Positions 17,184 to 26,438 of a DNA stretch of 64,000 bases are shown piece after piece. Numbering within the stretch: position 1 is the stretch's first letter; each line of letters begins with the position of its first letter. Source of the DNA: Bhargavaea sp. CC-171006 (GTDB taxonomy: Bacteria > Bacillota > Bacilli > Bacillales_A > Planococcaceae). The stretch is taken from the NCBI RefSeq assembly GCF_009761675.1, contig NZ_QUZH01000002.1:16598-80597 (forward strand). The letters run 5' to 3'. The notes below the pieces were generated by a model. The model had not been told where the DNA came from and made no database searches. It saw nothing but the letters and a program-made list of their open reading frames with translations. The translations under genes were made by a program, and so were the position numbers.

Positions 17184-18272
17184 ATGGTCCAGCTTGACGA
17201 ACAGTTACAGATGTTAAAAGACCTGACGGATGCAAAAGGGATTCCGGGCAACGAGCGGGAGCCCCGAGAAGTGATGAAGCGCTACATTGAACCGTTTGCC
17301 GATTCGATCGGATATGACGGCCTCGGATCACTGATCGCTGAAAAGAAAGGTGATCCGGAAGGACCGCGCGTTCTCGTGGCGGGCCACCTTGACGAAGTCG
17401 GTTTCATGGTTTCGAAAATTGATGACAAGGGCTTTCTCAGTTTTCAGACCGTCGGTGGCTGGTGGTCTCAGGTCATGCTCGCTCAGCGCGTGACGATCGT
17501 GACGCGTGACGGCAGTGAGCTGACCGGAGTCATCGGTTCGAAGCCGCCGCACATCCTGTCCGCAGATGCCCGCAAAAAACCGGTCGACATCAAGGATATG
17601 TTCATTGATATCGGTGCTTCCTCCAAGGAAGAAGTGATGGAATGGGGAGTGCGCCCCGGGGACATGGTCACCCCGTACTTTGAATTCACGGTCATGAATA
17701 ACCCGGATTACCTGTTGGCCAAGGCCTGGGATAACAGGATCGGCTGTGCCATCGCAATCGACGTTCTGCGCAAGCTGAAAGACGAGCAGCACCCGAACAC
17801 CGTCTTCTCGGCAGGAGCCGTCCAGGAAGAGATCGGCCTGCGCGGTGCGCGAACTGTCGCTGCCAAGGTTAAGCCGGATATCGGCTTTGCCGTGGATGTG
17901 GGCATCGCGGGAGATACGCCGGGCGTTTCGTCCAAAGAGGCTTCCGGCAAGATGGGGGACGGCCCGCAGATCGTCCTGTTCGATGCATCGATGGTCTCCC
18001 ATAAAGGGCTCCGTGACCTGGTCGTGGACACCGCCGAAGAGCAGGGTATCCCGTATCAGTTTGAAACGATTCCGGGAGGCGGCACGGATGCCGGTTCCAT
18101 CCACCTGGCTAATGAGGGCGTCCCGTCCCTTGCCATCTGCATCCCGACACGCTATATCCATAGCCATGCGGCGATCCTGCATAAAAAGGATTACAAGCAC
18201 GCTGTACAGCTGATCGTTGAAGTTATCAAGAAGCTTGACCGTGAAACTGTCGACCGCCTGACATTCGATTAA
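17184..18272 (+). CDS. ytoP: M42 family metallo-aminopeptidase
   Basis: A 362-residue peptidase of family M42 (glutamyl aminopeptidase / deblocking aminopeptidase, YtoP type), a dinuclear metal enzyme that trims peptides and forms dodecameric shells. Metal ligands and catalytic residues are recognisable: His68 in [10 protein letters not shown], Asp183 in [10 protein letters not shown], and the general base pair Glu215-Glu216 in [11 protein letters not shown] later Asp (FAVDVGI) and His (IHSHAAI near the C-terminus) complete the site. SD GGAGG precedes ATG. The gene has its own near-consensus promoter and terminator. Confidence 0.92.
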   Translation: MVQLDEQLQMLKDLTDAKGIPGNEREPREVMKRYIEPFADSIGYDGLGSLIAEKKGDPEGPRVLVAGHLDEVGFMVSKIDDKGFLSFQTVGGWWSQVMLAQRVTIVTRDGSELTGVIGSKPPHILSADARKKPVDIKDMFIDIGASSKEEVMEWGVRPGDMVTPYFEFTVMNNPDYLLAKAWDNRIGCAIAIDVLRKLKDEQHPNTVFSAGAVQEEIGLRGARTVAAKVKPDIGFAVDVGIAGDTPGVSSKEASGKMGDGPQIVLFDASMVSHKGLRDLVVDTAEEQGIPYQFETIPGGGTDAGSIHLANEGVPSLAICIPTRYIHSHAAILHKKDYKHAVQLIVEVIKKLDRETVDRLTFD

Positions 18273-18276
18273 CCAG

Positions 18277-18320
18277 AACCTCCCCGCCTTCCTTAACCGG
18301 TTGGCGGGGAGGTTTTTATT
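18277..18320 (+). terminator. intrinsic terminator after the M42 gene
   Basis: AACCTCCCCGCC (18277-18288) pairs with GGCGGGGAGGTT (18303-18314), followed by TTTATT. Confidence 0.9.
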
Positions 18321-18344
18321 GAAGAAATGGTTATAAAGAACCGC

Positions 18345-18373
18345 TTGATTTAATATTTATACAATTGTATAAT
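18345..18373 (+). promoter_or_regulatory. sigma-A promoter of argF with an overlapping palindrome
   Basis: TTGATT (18345-18350) and TATAAT (18368-18373) with a 17-base spacer. A perfect 16-bp palindrome TTATACAATTGTATAA (18357-18372) covers most of the spacer and the -10, so a bound protein would block RNA polymerase. Confidence 0.85.
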
Positions 18374-18409
18374 GATGCAACAAGATGAATAAACGGAAGG
18401 GTGAGTCGA

Positions 18410-19372
18410 ATGTTCATGACGGGGATGCAGGAAATGGTATTGGTTGAAAGTCTGAAGGGCAAGGATCTGCTGGCACTGGACCAGCTTTCTGGCGACGAAG
18501 TAAAAGGGCTTGTAGAACTTGGAGTTGTACTGAAAAAGCTAGGTTCGGAGGGCCGTTATCCAAAACTGCTCGCCGGGAAAATCCTCGGAATGATCTTCGA
18601 GAAGCACTCAACCCGTACGAGAATTTCATTTGAATCCGGCATGATCCAACTCGGCGGGCACGCGATGTACCTGAATTCGCGGGATATGCAGATCGGCCGC
18701 GGCGAATCGGTATACGACACGGCACATGTGCTGTCCGGCTATCTGGATGCAATCATGATCCGTGCGAATAAGCACACGATGGTGCAGGAACTCGCGGATG
18801 AAGCGAGCATTCCGGTCATCAACGGGCTGACAGATATCTATCATCCGTGCCAGGCGCTTGCCGATCTCCTGACCGTGCGTGAGGTGAAAGGCGGGCTGGA
18901 AGGCCGCAAAATCGCCTATGTCGGGGACGGGAACAATGTGGCGCACTCCCTGATCATCGCCGCGGCACATACCGGAATGGAAATCTCGGTCGCGACTCCT
19001 GAAGGTTATGAGCCTTCGCCTGATGTGATGGAAACAGCCGTCGCCATTGCCGGCAAGACCGGAGGACAGGTCAGCTGGACAACGGATCCGGTCAAGGCAG
19101 TCAGCGGAGCGGATGCAGTCTACACAGACACCTGGACCAGCATGGGACAGGAAGAGGAAGCGGCAGCAAGGCTCGAAGCGTTCAAGGGCTTCATGGTCGA
19201 TGACGCGCTGGTCAAACACGCGAAGGATGACTACATGTTCCTTCACTGCCTGCCGGCCCACCGGGGCGAAGAGGTATCGGCATCCGTCATTGACGGTCCG
19301 AATTCTTACATCTTCCAGCAGGCTGAAAACCGCCTCCATGCACAAAAAGCGGTTCTTGCATCGATTCTTTAA
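18410..19372 (+). CDS. argF: ornithine carbamoyltransferase
   Basis: A 320-residue carbamoyltransferase joining carbamoyl phosphate and ornithine to citrulline. The carbamoyl-phosphate loop STRTR is at about residues 67-71. HPCQALADL (near 144) and the ornithine-specific loop HCLPAHRGEE (near 285) identify it as OTC rather than aspartate carbamoyltransferase. The start at 18410 is preferred over GTG at 18401 because GGAAGG then has normal spacing (9 bases). No other arginine gene lies nearby, so whether it is anabolic (ArgF) or catabolic (ArcB) rests on family resemblance. Expression is probably controlled at the palindrome covering its promoter. Confidence 0.88.
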   Translation: MFMTGMQEMVLVESLKGKDLLALDQLSGDEVKGLVELGVVLKKLGSEGRYPKLLAGKILGMIFEKHSTRTRISFESGMIQLGGHAMYLNSRDMQIGRGESVYDTAHVLSGYLDAIMIRANKHTMVQELADEASIPVINGLTDIYHPCQALADLLTVREVKGGLEGRKIAYVGDGNNVAHSLIIAAAHTGMEISVATPEGYEPSPDVMETAVAIAGKTGGQVSWTTDPVKAVSGADAVYTDTWTSMGQEEEAAARLEAFKGFMVDDALVKHAKDDYMFLHCLPAHRGEEVSASVIDGPNSYIFQQAENRLHAQKAVLASIL

Positions 19373-19383
19373 TTGAACACGCA

Positions 19384-19410
19384 AAAAGCCGCCGGAGCCG
19401 GCGGCTTTTC
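19384..19410. terminator. bidirectional terminator between argF and sspI
   Basis: GCCGCCGG (19388-19395) and CCGGCGGC (19398-19405) with a 2-base loop, flanked by AAAA and TTTT, serving the converging argF and sspI. Confidence 0.85.
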
Positions 19411-19418
19411 CAATTGCA

Positions 19419-19637
19419 TTATTGGACCTTTTTGCCGAATGCGCTTTCCAGGTCGGCCAGGACGTTCTGTTTTTCGGCCGGATCGGCCTGCTGCCAGAAC
19501 TTTTCGAAGATCACGCCGAGACCGGGCAGGAGATGTTCCTCGCCCCGGGAAATGGCATCGTCGATGACGCCCCTGATGTCTTCTGCCGAGTTCCCCTGCA
19601 TGTTGGCCGTGATGGCATCACGGATCTGGAAGTTCAT
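19419..19637 (-). CDS. sspI: small acid-soluble spore protein SspI
   Basis: A 72-residue SspI-type protein of the spore core, made in the forespore late in sporulation. The N-terminus MNFQIRDAITANMQGNSAED and the middle GEEHLLPGLGVIFEKFW match the B. subtilis SspI pattern (LPGLGVLFE). The start at 19637 is chosen because AGGAGG lies 9 bases upstream; ATG at 19643 and GTG at 19646 are too close to the SD. Position between argF and the SpoU-type methyltransferase, divergent from the latter, matches the B. subtilis ysfB-sspI-ysgA neighbourhood. I could not identify a sigma-G promoter with confidence. Confidence 0.88.
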   Translation of the reverse strand: MNFQIRDAITANMQGNSAEDIRGVIDDAISRGEEHLLPGLGVIFEKFWQQADPAEKQNVLADLESAFGKKVQ

Positions 19638-19738
19638 GTTCATCACCCTCCTGCGGAAAGGTTTTCCGTTTTGCTCGCAGCTTATACCTCCGTTTTGCTA
19701 CACTAAAGCAAATAACGGATGACGGAAGGTGTCATAGA

Positions 19739-20500
19739 TTGAAGCGGATTGAATCCACACAGAACTCGCTTGTAAAACATTTGAAAAAACTGGTCAACAC
19801 CCGAAAAGAACGGGACAAAACGGGAGAGTTCCTCGTGGAAGGGGAACACCTGGCGGAAGAGGCGCTTAAAAAAGAAGGTACGGTACTGGCCCTGATCGTC
19901 AGGGAAGGCGTCACAATACCTGACTATTGGGAGATTGACGAGGTCCAGCTGATCGAGATTACTTCACAGGTCGAACGGGAGATCACGGATACCGAACATC
20001 CTCAGGGGATCTACGCACAGTGCCGGATTCCGGAAGTGACTGCGGATGAGCAGGAAAGCTGGAAATCCCTGCTTCTTGTCGATGCCGTACAGGATCCCGG
20101 CAATATCGGCACGATGATCCGCACGGCCGACGCAGCAGGCATCAATGCGGTGATTCTCGGGAAAGGAAGCGCCGATCCGTATGCTCCGAAAACGGTCCGC
20201 TCCGCTCAGGGCTCGCATTTTCATCTGCCGGTAATCCGGGGAGATCTCCGGGAAACGGTCCATGAGTTGAAAAACAGGGGGATTCCGGTTTACGGAACGG
20301 CGCTTGAAGGTGCAGTGGCATACGACAATCCGGGCAAAAGCGACGCGTTCGCGCTGATCGTAGGAAACGAGGGGAGCGGAGTCGATCCTGAGCTGCTTGC
20401 AGAAACGGACAAGAAACTGATGATCCCACTCCGGGGACTTGCCGAGTCGCTGAATGTGGCTGTCGCGACCGGGATTCTTCTCTATGCACTGCGATCATGA
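19739..20500 (+). CDS. TrmH/SpoU family RNA 2'-O-methyltransferase (YsgA)
   Basis: A 253-residue SPOUT-class methyltransferase transferring a methyl group from S-adenosylmethionine to a ribose in rRNA or tRNA. The N-terminal substrate-binding part has KRIESTQNSLVKHLKKL and EFLVEGEHLAEEA. The catalytic domain carries motif 1 (DPGNIGTMIRTADAAG), motif 2 (IVGNEGSGV) and motif 3 (PLRGLAESLNVAVATGILLY), which form the deep trefoil knot. The start is TTG behind GGAAGGTG. It sits directly before pheST, as in B. subtilis, but the T-box leader between them gives pheST separate control. Exact RNA target unknown. Confidence 0.9.
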   Translation: MKRIESTQNSLVKHLKKLVNTRKERDKTGEFLVEGEHLAEEALKKEGTVLALIVREGVTIPDYWEIDEVQLIEITSQVEREITDTEHPQGIYAQCRIPEVTADEQESWKSLLLVDAVQDPGNIGTMIRTADAAGINAVILGKGSADPYAPKTVRSAQGSHFHLPVIRGDLRETVHELKNRGIPVYGTALEGAVAYDNPGKSDAFALIVGNEGSGVDPELLAETDKKLMIPLRGLAESLNVAVATGILLYALRS

Positions 20501-20506
20501 ACCGGC

Positions 20507-20536
20507 TTGACCCCCGGCAGAATGTTCCGATATACT
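20507..20536 (+). promoter_or_regulatory. sigma-A promoter of the pheST T-box leader
   Basis: TTGACC (20507-20512) and TATACT (20531-20536) with an 18-base spacer, just before the conserved leader. Confidence 0.8.
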
Positions 20537-20542
20537 GAAGAA

Positions 20543-20800
20543 GTAAATGACCAAAGACATTGAGCGGGAAGAGTAGGCTGCCCATCGGATGACAGGGAGC
20601 CGGCGCCAGGGACTGGAAGCGCCGGTGATCGGATGACGCTGAAGTTCACCCCGCAAGTTGCCGCCGGGACCAGCATCAGCTGTAAAGGCGAGCCGGCACA
20701 CAGCCGTTATCCTGTCCAGAGTGACCGCACCTTTGTGCGGTAATCAGGGTGGTACCGCGAGTTCAGCCTCGTCCCTTTTGAGGGGCGGGGCTTTTTGTAT
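20543..20800 (+). promoter_or_regulatory. T-box leader (tRNA-Phe sensing riboswitch) of pheST
   Basis: The leader contains the AG-bulge region GGGAAGAGTAG, an apical Stem I, and the T-box sequence AGGGTGGTACCGCG (about 20746-20759). It ends in a terminator GCCTCGTCCC / GGGGCGGGGC with TTTTT (20766-20796). Uncharged tRNA-Phe pairing to the T-box would favour antitermination. By alignment to the valS leader, the specifier triplet after the conserved GAA is TTC (20645-20647), a Phe codon followed by a purine. That matches the downstream gene. Exact leader start is inferred from the promoter. Confidence 0.92.
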
Positions 20801-20852
20801 GCCCGGAACATGAAGGACAGGCAGCAGTCTGGTTAACGAAAGGAGAATCCGA

Positions 20853-21890
20853 ATGGAGCAGCAACTGCAGCAGTTGAAAGATGAAGCGCTTCAGGCCATC
20901 GCGTCAGCTACCGACGTGAAGTCGCTGAATGATGTCCGGGTCAAGTATCTGGGCAAGAAAGGGCCGATCACGGACCTGCTAAAGGGAATGGGCAAACTCC
21001 CGGCTGAAGAACGCCCGAAAATGGGGGCGCTTGTCAATGAAGTGCGCGGCGAAGTGACCGCAAAGCTGGAAAGCCGGATGGAGGCACTTGAAGAAGAGGC
21101 GGTCGCGAAAAAGCTGGATGCGGAGTCGATCGACGTCACGCTTCCGGGCACGCCGGTGAAGGTCGGAAACCATCATCCGCTCACCCGCATCATCGAGGAG
21201 ATCGAAGACTTCTTTATTTCGATGGGGTATGAAGTCGCTGAAGGGCCGGAAGTGGAGAAGGACTATTATAACTTCGAAGCGCTGAACCTGCCGAAGGGCC
21301 ATCCGGCACGGGATATGCAGGATTCGTTCTACATCACCGAGGACATTCTCCTCAGGACCCATACATCTCCTGTGCAAGCTCGCACGATGGAAGCGAAGGA
21401 AGGCAAGCCGTTCAAGATCATCTGCCCGGGCAAGGTGTACCGGCGCGATAACGACGATGCGACCCACTCCCATCAGTTCACACAGATCGAAGGGCTTGTC
21501 GTCGGCGAAAACATCCGGATGAGTGACTTGAAGGGCACGCTGGACCGCTTTGCCAAAAAGATGTTCGGCGAAGAAAGGGAGATCCGCCTCCGCCCGAGCT
21601 ACTTCCCGTTCACGGAGCCGTCCGTCGAGATGGATATCTCCTGCTTCAAGTGTGGCGGGTCTGGCTGCAATGTCTGCAAAAAAACAGGCTGGATCGAGAT
21701 TTTGGGAGCCGGCATGGTCCACCCGAACGTACTCCGCATGGGTGGCTATGATCCGGATGTGCATTCCGGATTCGCTTTCGGCATGGGGCCGGAGCGGATC
21801 GCAATGCTGAAATACGGAATCGAGGACATCCGTCATTTCTACACGGATGATCTCCGGTTTATCGGACAATTCCGCAGGACGGAAGGCTGA
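20853..21890 (+). CDS. pheS: phenylalanine--tRNA ligase alpha subunit
   Basis: A 345-residue catalytic subunit of the (alpha-beta)2 PheRS, charging tRNA-Phe in the cytoplasm. The N-terminal coiled coil (about 1-85) grips tRNA. Class II motif 2 appears as [21 protein letters not shown] (about 196-216) and motif 3 as [18 protein letters not shown] (about 308-325). SD AAAGGAG precedes ATG. The beta subunit starts 12 bases after the stop, so the two are co-translated in stoichiometric amounts. Controlled by the T-box leader. Confidence 0.97.
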   Translation: MEQQLQQLKDEALQAIASATDVKSLNDVRVKYLGKKGPITDLLKGMGKLPAEERPKMGALVNEVRGEVTAKLESRMEALEEEAVAKKLDAESIDVTLPGTPVKVGNHHPLTRIIEEIEDFFISMGYEVAEGPEVEKDYYNFEALNLPKGHPARDMQDSFYITEDILLRTHTSPVQARTMEAKEGKPFKIICPGKVYRRDNDDATHSHQFTQIEGLVVGENIRMSDLKGTLDRFAKKMFGEEREIRLRPSYFPFTEPSVEMDISCFKCGGSGCNVCKKTGWIEILGAGMVHPNVLRMGGYDPDVHSGFAFGMGPERIAMLKYGIEDIRHFYTDDLRFIGQFRRTEG

Positions 21891-21902
21891 GGAGGGCGAC
21901 AC

Positions 21903-24314
21903 ATGAAAGTTTCACTGAACTGGTTAAGCGATTATGTCGATATTGAAGGTGTGGAGCCGGCTGAGCTGGCAGAAAAAATCACAAGGTCAGGCATCGAAGT
22001 GGATGCCGTGGACGACCGCTCCGAAGGGCTGAAGAACATCGTCGTCGGCCATGTTCTGGAGTGCAGTCAGCATCCGCAGGCGGACAAACTGAACATCTGC
22101 CGTGTGGATGTGGGCGAGGAAGAGCCGAGCCAGATCATCTGCGGTGCACCGAATGTTGCGGCCGGCCAAAAAGTGGTTGTTGCGCGGCCGGGCGCCCGCC
22201 TGCCGGGCGGCGTGAAGATCAAGAAGGCGAAGCTGCGCGGGGAGGAATCCCATGGGATGATTTGCTCACTGCAGGAACTCGGTTTCGACGGAAAGGTCGT
22301 TCCGAAAGCCTATGCATCCGGAATCTATGTGCTTCCTGAAGATGCCCGCCCGGGTGAGGACGCACTATCGCTTCTCGGTCTGGACGACACGGTTCTTGAG
22401 CTGGACCTGACACCGAACCGCTCCGATGCGCTCAGCATGCTGGGGGCTGCCTACGAAACCGCTGCGATCCTGTCGAAAGACGTGAAGCTTCCTGAAACAG
22501 CTCATGAGGAAGCGGCAGAACCGGCATCCGGCCACCTGAAACTCCGCGTCGATGCACCGGAAGCCAACCCGCTTTACGCTGCCAAGGTTGTGAGGAACGT
22601 CAAGGTAGGGGAATCCCCGGAATGGCTGAAGGCGCGGCTCATGGCTGCCGGCGTCCGTCCGCTCAACAATATCGTCGACATCACGAACTACGTTCTGATG
22701 GAGTATGGCCAGCCGCTTCACGCGTTTGACTATGACCGGCTCGGCACAGGGGAGATTGTCGTCAGGCATGCAGCAGAAGGCGAAGTCATCGAGACGCTTG
22801 ACGGCTCGGAGCGGAAGCTGGAACCGCATCATCTGCTGATCACGAACGGCCGCAAACCGGTCGCCATCGCAGGAGTCATGGGCGGCGCCAATTCTGAAGT
22901 CCATGACGGCACAACGACCGTCGTGATCGAAGCGGCTTACTTCAGCCCTGCATCCGTCCGGAAGACGTCACGTGAATTGGGCCTCCGGAGCGATGCCAGC
23001 ACACGCTTCGAAAAAGGGGTCGATCCGAACCGTGTCATCGAGGCGGGCGAACGTGCCGCCGCCCTCATGGCCGATCTGGCCGGAGGCGAAGTGCTTGCCG
23101 GCACGGTGCTGTTCGACGAATTGGACAAAGAGCCAAAACGCGTCACCGTTTCCCCGGATTTCATCAATGAGCGCCTCGGGATGAAAATCCCGTTTGAGGA
23201 AATGGAAGAGATCCTGCGCCGCCTGCAGTTCCCGTATGAAGCGGTGAACGGGCAATTCGTCATAGACGCCCCAACCCGGCGTGTGGACATCTCCATCCCG
23301 GAAGATATCGTGGAGGAAATCGCCCGGCTTTACGGCTATGACGAGATCCCTGCGACACTGCCTGTGACAGAGTCGATTCCCGGAGGCCTCACGCCTTACC
23401 AGAAAAAGCGCCGCACGGTCCGCCGTTACCTCGAGGGTGCGGGACTGTATCAATCAATCACGTACTCTCTGACATCTGAGCCGGAATCCCAGAAGTTCGC
23501 ACTTGAGACCGCACCGGTGACGCGGCTCCTCATGCCGATGAGCGAGGAGCGGAGCACGCTCCGCCAGAGCCTTCTGCCGCACATTCTCGATGCGGTCACC
23601 TATAACACGGCACGTCAGACAAGTTCGGTTGCACTCTATGAAGTCGGCGCCGTCTTCCTCGGTGAAGGCGCAGACGGTCTGCCGACAGAAATCGAGCACG
23701 CTGCGGGCGCCATCACGGGTGAATGGTCGGGAGGCGGCTGGCAGGGAGGACAAAAGCCGGCAGATTTCTTCGCGGTGAAAGGAATTGTCGAGGGACTTGC
23801 TGCTGAACTGGGCCTCTCTGACAAATTGTCCTATCGCAAAGCCGAAATGGAGGGCCTCCATCCTGGACGGACTGCCGATGTCCTGCTGGACGGCGAGCGT
23901 GTCGGCATTATCGGCCAACTGCATCCGTCCGAACAGAAAGCTCGTGACCTGAAAGAAACCATCGTCTTCGAGCTGAACCTCCAGCGCCTGCTTATGGAAG
24001 AGACGGAAGCTCTTCTTTACACGCCGGTGCCGAAGTTCCCATCGATCAGCCGGGATATCGCGCTGATCGTTCCAAAAGCTGTCCAGGCGGCAACGCTGAA
24101 AAGCACCATCCGCGCAAATGCCGGAAACATGCTGAAGGAAATCCGCGTATTTGATGTGTATGAGGGCGACAGGATGGAAGAAGGCATGAAGTCGATTGCA
24201 TTCTCGCTGACTTACCTGGATCCGGAGCGCACGCTCACGGACGAGGAAGTCTCCGAAGCGCACAACCGTATCTTGGCTGCCCTTGAAGCTGAAGGCGCAG
24301 AGATCCGAAACTGA
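21903..24314 (+). CDS. pheT: phenylalanine--tRNA ligase beta subunit
   Basis: An 803-residue subunit. Domains in order: EMAP/tRNA-binding domain (about 40-155, with CSQHPQADKLNICRVDVG), B3/4 editing domain (about 205-385), B5 DNA-binding-like domain (about 405-475), class II catalytic-like core (about 490-690), and FDX-ACB anticodon-binding domain (about 709-803, starting near YTPVPKFPSISRDIALIV). Editing of mischarged Tyr is a known family function. Length is normal. It is the last gene of the pheST operon, ending at a clear terminator. Confidence 0.97.
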   Translation: MKVSLNWLSDYVDIEGVEPAELAEKITRSGIEVDAVDDRSEGLKNIVVGHVLECSQHPQADKLNICRVDVGEEEPSQIICGAPNVAAGQKVVVARPGARLPGGVKIKKAKLRGEESHGMICSLQELGFDGKVVPKAYASGIYVLPEDARPGEDALSLLGLDDTVLELDLTPNRSDALSMLGAAYETAAILSKDVKLPETAHEEAAEPASGHLKLRVDAPEANPLYAAKVVRNVKVGESPEWLKARLMAAGVRPLNNIVDITNYVLMEYGQPLHAFDYDRLGTGEIVVRHAAEGEVIETLDGSERKLEPHHLLITNGRKPVAIAGVMGGANSEVHDGTTTVVIEAAYFSPASVRKTSRELGLRSDASTRFEKGVDPNRVIEAGERAAALMADLAGGEVLAGTVLFDELDKEPKRVTVSPDFINERLGMKIPFEEMEEILRRLQFPYEAVNGQFVIDAPTRRVDISIPEDIVEEIARLYGYDEIPATLPVTESIPGGLTPYQKKRRTVRRYLEGAGLYQSITYSLTSEPESQKFALETAPVTRLLMPMSEERSTLRQSLLPHILDAVTYNTARQTSSVALYEVGAVFLGEGADGLPTEIEHAAGAITGEWSGGGWQGGQKPADFFAVKGIVEGLAAELGLSDKLSYRKAEMEGLHPGRTADVLLDGERVGIIGQLHPSEQKARDLKETIVFELNLQRLLMEETEALLYTPVPKFPSISRDIALIVPKAVQAATLKSTIRANAGNMLKEIRVFDVYEGDRMEEGMKSIAFSLTYLDPERTLTDEEVSEAHNRILAALEAEGAEIRN

Positions 24315-24323
24315 TGAACAATG

Positions 24324-24357
24324 AAGCCTCCGTCGGATTGCCGACGGAGGCTTTCTG
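24324..24357 (+). terminator. intrinsic terminator of pheST
   Basis: AAGCCTCCGTCGG (24324-24336) and CCGACGGAGGCTT (24341-24353), a perfect 13-bp stem with a 4-base loop and T-rich tail. Confidence 0.9.
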
Positions 24358-24502
24358 TTGGTTTTCTCACATGAAATCCAAGGGAGAGGCAGGATTTGAT
24401 CGATTTAAACGGAAAGGGAGAGTGTGGCGAGGCAGGCAGGAGATGAGGAACTAACCAAAGGCCCTCAAGCATGTGTACGGACCAAAGAGGAGCGCGATAT
24501 GC

Positions 24503-24534
24503 ATAAAAGGCTGTCCGGCATCAGCCGAACAGCC
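24503..24534 (-). terminator. intrinsic terminator of rnhC
   Basis: On the minus strand GGCTGTTCGGC pairs with GCCGGACAGCC (one G-T pair), followed by TTTTAT. The rest of the 24358-24546 gap shows no gene. Confidence 0.82.
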
Positions 24535-24546
24535 CATTAACATCAT

Positions 24547-25488
24547 TCATAACTTCCCGGATCGCTTGGATGCAAGGGCAGCGGCTTTCCGGGTATTGGC
24601 AAAATGGCGCTTCGTGATGGAGGCCAGGAAGTCATCACCTTTTTTCAGCAGAATCTTGGCAGCAGCCTCATCAACCGGCTTACCGGCGCCTTTTGGAAGC
24701 CGTACTCCTGCCTTTTCGCTTAGCCGGTCCATTTCCTCAAGAAAGGCCACCCTGGCCAGTATCGATGCGCACGCAACGGAAACATGAAGGTTTTCCGCCT
24801 TTGTGGAGAATAGGACGTTTTCGCGTATGATTTCCGGTTCGGATGCGATATGGCGATAATAGATGCCGCGCTCGGCAAACTGGTCGATCAGGATATGGTC
24901 CGGCTTTGTTCCATCCAATTTCCGCAAAACATGTTTCAGCGCCTGATTGTGGAGCAGTGCCTTGATCTTTCCCTGAGACCAGCCCTTGGCCTGGACGGCA
25001 TTGTATTTTTCGTTGGGCAGTACAAGTACGCTGTTTGTGAATGCCGCCTTGATTTCCGGGCCGATTTTCTGCATATAGGCATCTGTCAGCATTTTTGAGT
25101 CTTTGACGCCCAGTTCCTCGGCCAGTGCAATCATTTCCGAGGGTACATAGCATGCTGCAACGGTGACAGGACCGAAGAAGTCACCTGTCCCGGTTTCATC
25201 CGATCCGAGCACCGACATGCTAGCGAGGCGGGGAGGCAGTTTTTCGCCTTTGGGTGAGGACGTCTTAGGGGAGCCCGCAGAAGAAGTGCCTCCCCATCGG
25301 GAAGCCTCTGCTTCGGCACCCCCTCCCTGGAACAATACTTTTCCGGATTTATAGGCGGTGATGGATACGCCCGACGACTTGGCGGCAAACACCACGCCGG
25401 GAGCATTCCGTTCGATTTTGGAGCCCGCATAGTGGGCCATGAGTTCCCGGATCTTTTCCGGGCCCAGTTGGATTACTGCATTCGACAT
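24547..25488 (-). CDS. rnhC: ribonuclease HIII
   Basis: A 313-residue RNase HIII, cutting the RNA strand of RNA-DNA hybrids. The N-terminal TBP-like substrate-binding domain (about 1-75) is typical of HIII and absent from HII. The catalytic domain starts with [13 protein letters not shown], giving Asp97-Glu98 as metal ligands, followed by KDSKML and ILIDQF. The start at 25488 is preferred because GGAAGG is then 9 bases upstream; an in-frame ATG three codons earlier touches the SD. It is divergent from zapA, as in B. subtilis. Confidence 0.93.
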   Translation of the reverse strand: MSNAVIQLGPEKIRELMAHYAGSKIERNAPGVVFAAKSSGVSITAYKSGKVLFQGGGAEAEASRWGGTSSAGSPKTSSPKGEKLPPRLASMSVLGSDETGTGDFFGPVTVAACYVPSEMIALAEELGVKDSKMLTDAYMQKIGPEIKAAFTNSVLVLPNEKYNAVQAKGWSQGKIKALLHNQALKHVLRKLDGTKPDHILIDQFAERGIYYRHIASEPEIIRENVLFSTKAENLHVSVACASILARVAFLEEMDRLSEKAGVRLPKGAGKPVDEAAAKILLKKGDDFLASITKRHFANTRKAAALASKRSGKL

Positions 25489-25578
25489 GTTTCTCATCCT
25501 TCCGCCGTATCGTACCTACACACGGCAAGTCTTTTCATGGTAATATGGTGTATGGGATTTTTCAAGGAGGTGGCGGGA

Positions 25579-25839
25579 GTGGCTGAACCGGAAAAAAACC
25601 GTGTGTCCGTCGACATCTACGGTCAGACATACCAGATGATGGGAAAAGAATCTGTCGGACATATGCGGCTCGTCGCTTCGCTTGTAGATGATATGATGCG
25701 CGAGATCTCATCAAAGAACCGCTCGCTCGATACTACGAAAATTGCGGTTCTCACCGCACTCAATACAGTTAATGACTCGATCAAGCTGAAAGAGCGGATT
25801 GAAGAACTTGAAAAAGAACTGAACCAATTGAAGGGCTGA
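25579..25839 (+). CDS. zapA: cell division protein ZapA
   Basis: An 86-residue ZapA, which binds FtsZ and bundles protofilaments at the septum. The N-terminal beta-rich domain has [15 protein letters not shown] and the helix [13 protein letters not shown]; the C-terminal half is a coiled coil ([20 protein letters not shown]). The start is GTG at 25579: AAGGAGG lies exactly 8 bases upstream, and the protein then has the normal family length. Upstream in-frame codons run into the rnhC region and are not used. First gene of zapA-cvpA-polX-mutS2. Confidence 0.9.
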   Translation: MAEPEKNRVSVDIYGQTYQMMGKESVGHMRLVASLVDDMMREISSKNRSLDTTKIAVLTALNTVNDSIKLKERIEELEKELNQLKG

Positions 25840-25846
25840 CACTTGC

Positions 25847-26386
25847 ATGCTTGATTTAATTATACTGATTGTTCTCTTGGGTGGCCTCGTAGCAGGCTAT
25901 AAACGGGGCCTTATTGTACAGCTCCTACATATGACCGGCATCATCATCGCGCTGTTTGTTGCGTGGAAGTATTACAAACCGCTTGCCGAGAAGTTCGTGC
26001 TCTGGGTACCCTATCCAGCGGTGGAAGCGGGGAACTCGCTCCGGATTTCATTCGGAAGCATCGATTTTGATGAGACATTCTATCGGCTGCTGGCTTTTGT
26101 CTTTATTTTCCTGGCCGTGAAACTTGTGCTTCATCTGATTGCTTCCGCTCTGGACTTCCTGAAATACCTCCCGGTGCTCGGGTCGGTCAATTCATTTGCG
26201 GGGGCGGCACTTGGTTTCCTGGAATTTTATCTGATCTTGTTTTTCATCCTCTACATCGTGGCGATGGTGCCGATTGCCTCAATCCAGAACATGATTGATT
26301 CCTCGCTCCTCTCGGGGGCGATGCTGAAACATACGCCGGTCATCTCCGAAATGGTGAAAAACTGGTGGTTCATCTATGTAAAATGA
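25847..26386 (+). CDS. CvpA family membrane protein (YshB)
   Basis: A 179-residue membrane protein of the CvpA family with four hydrophobic segments (about 1-16, 23-40, 80-105 and 120-145). The N-terminus LDLIILIVLLGGLVAGYKRGLI with the conserved GxxRG turn is the family hallmark. CvpA homologues are linked to envelope stress tolerance and, in enterobacteria, colicin V production; the molecular role is not known. It starts 7 bases after zapA and ends at a terminator, so part of the transcription stops before polX. Confidence 0.87.
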   Translation: MLDLIILIVLLGGLVAGYKRGLIVQLLHMTGIIIALFVAWKYYKPLAEKFVLWVPYPAVEAGNSLRISFGSIDFDETFYRLLAFVFIFLAVKLVLHLIASALDFLKYLPVLGSVNSFAGAALGFLEFYLILFFILYIVAMVPIASIQNMIDSSLLSGAMLKHTPVISEMVKNWWFIYVK

Positions 26387-26387
26387 G

Positions 26388-26417
26388 AGCTTCCCTTCCG
26401 ATGAGGGAAGCTTTTTA
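26388..26417 (+). terminator. intrinsic terminator between cvpA and polX
   Basis: AGCTTCCCT (26388-26396) and AGGGAAGCT (26404-26412), a perfect 9-bp stem followed by TTTTAT. It may partly uncouple polX-mutS2 from zapA-cvpA. Confidence 0.82.
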
Positions 26418-26438
26418 TCCGAAAGGGGAATGGTGACG

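Noticed and set aside
19638..19738. sigma-G promoter for sspI
   Set aside because: No convincing sigma-G -35/-10 pair could be read on the minus strand, although the gene type predicts one.
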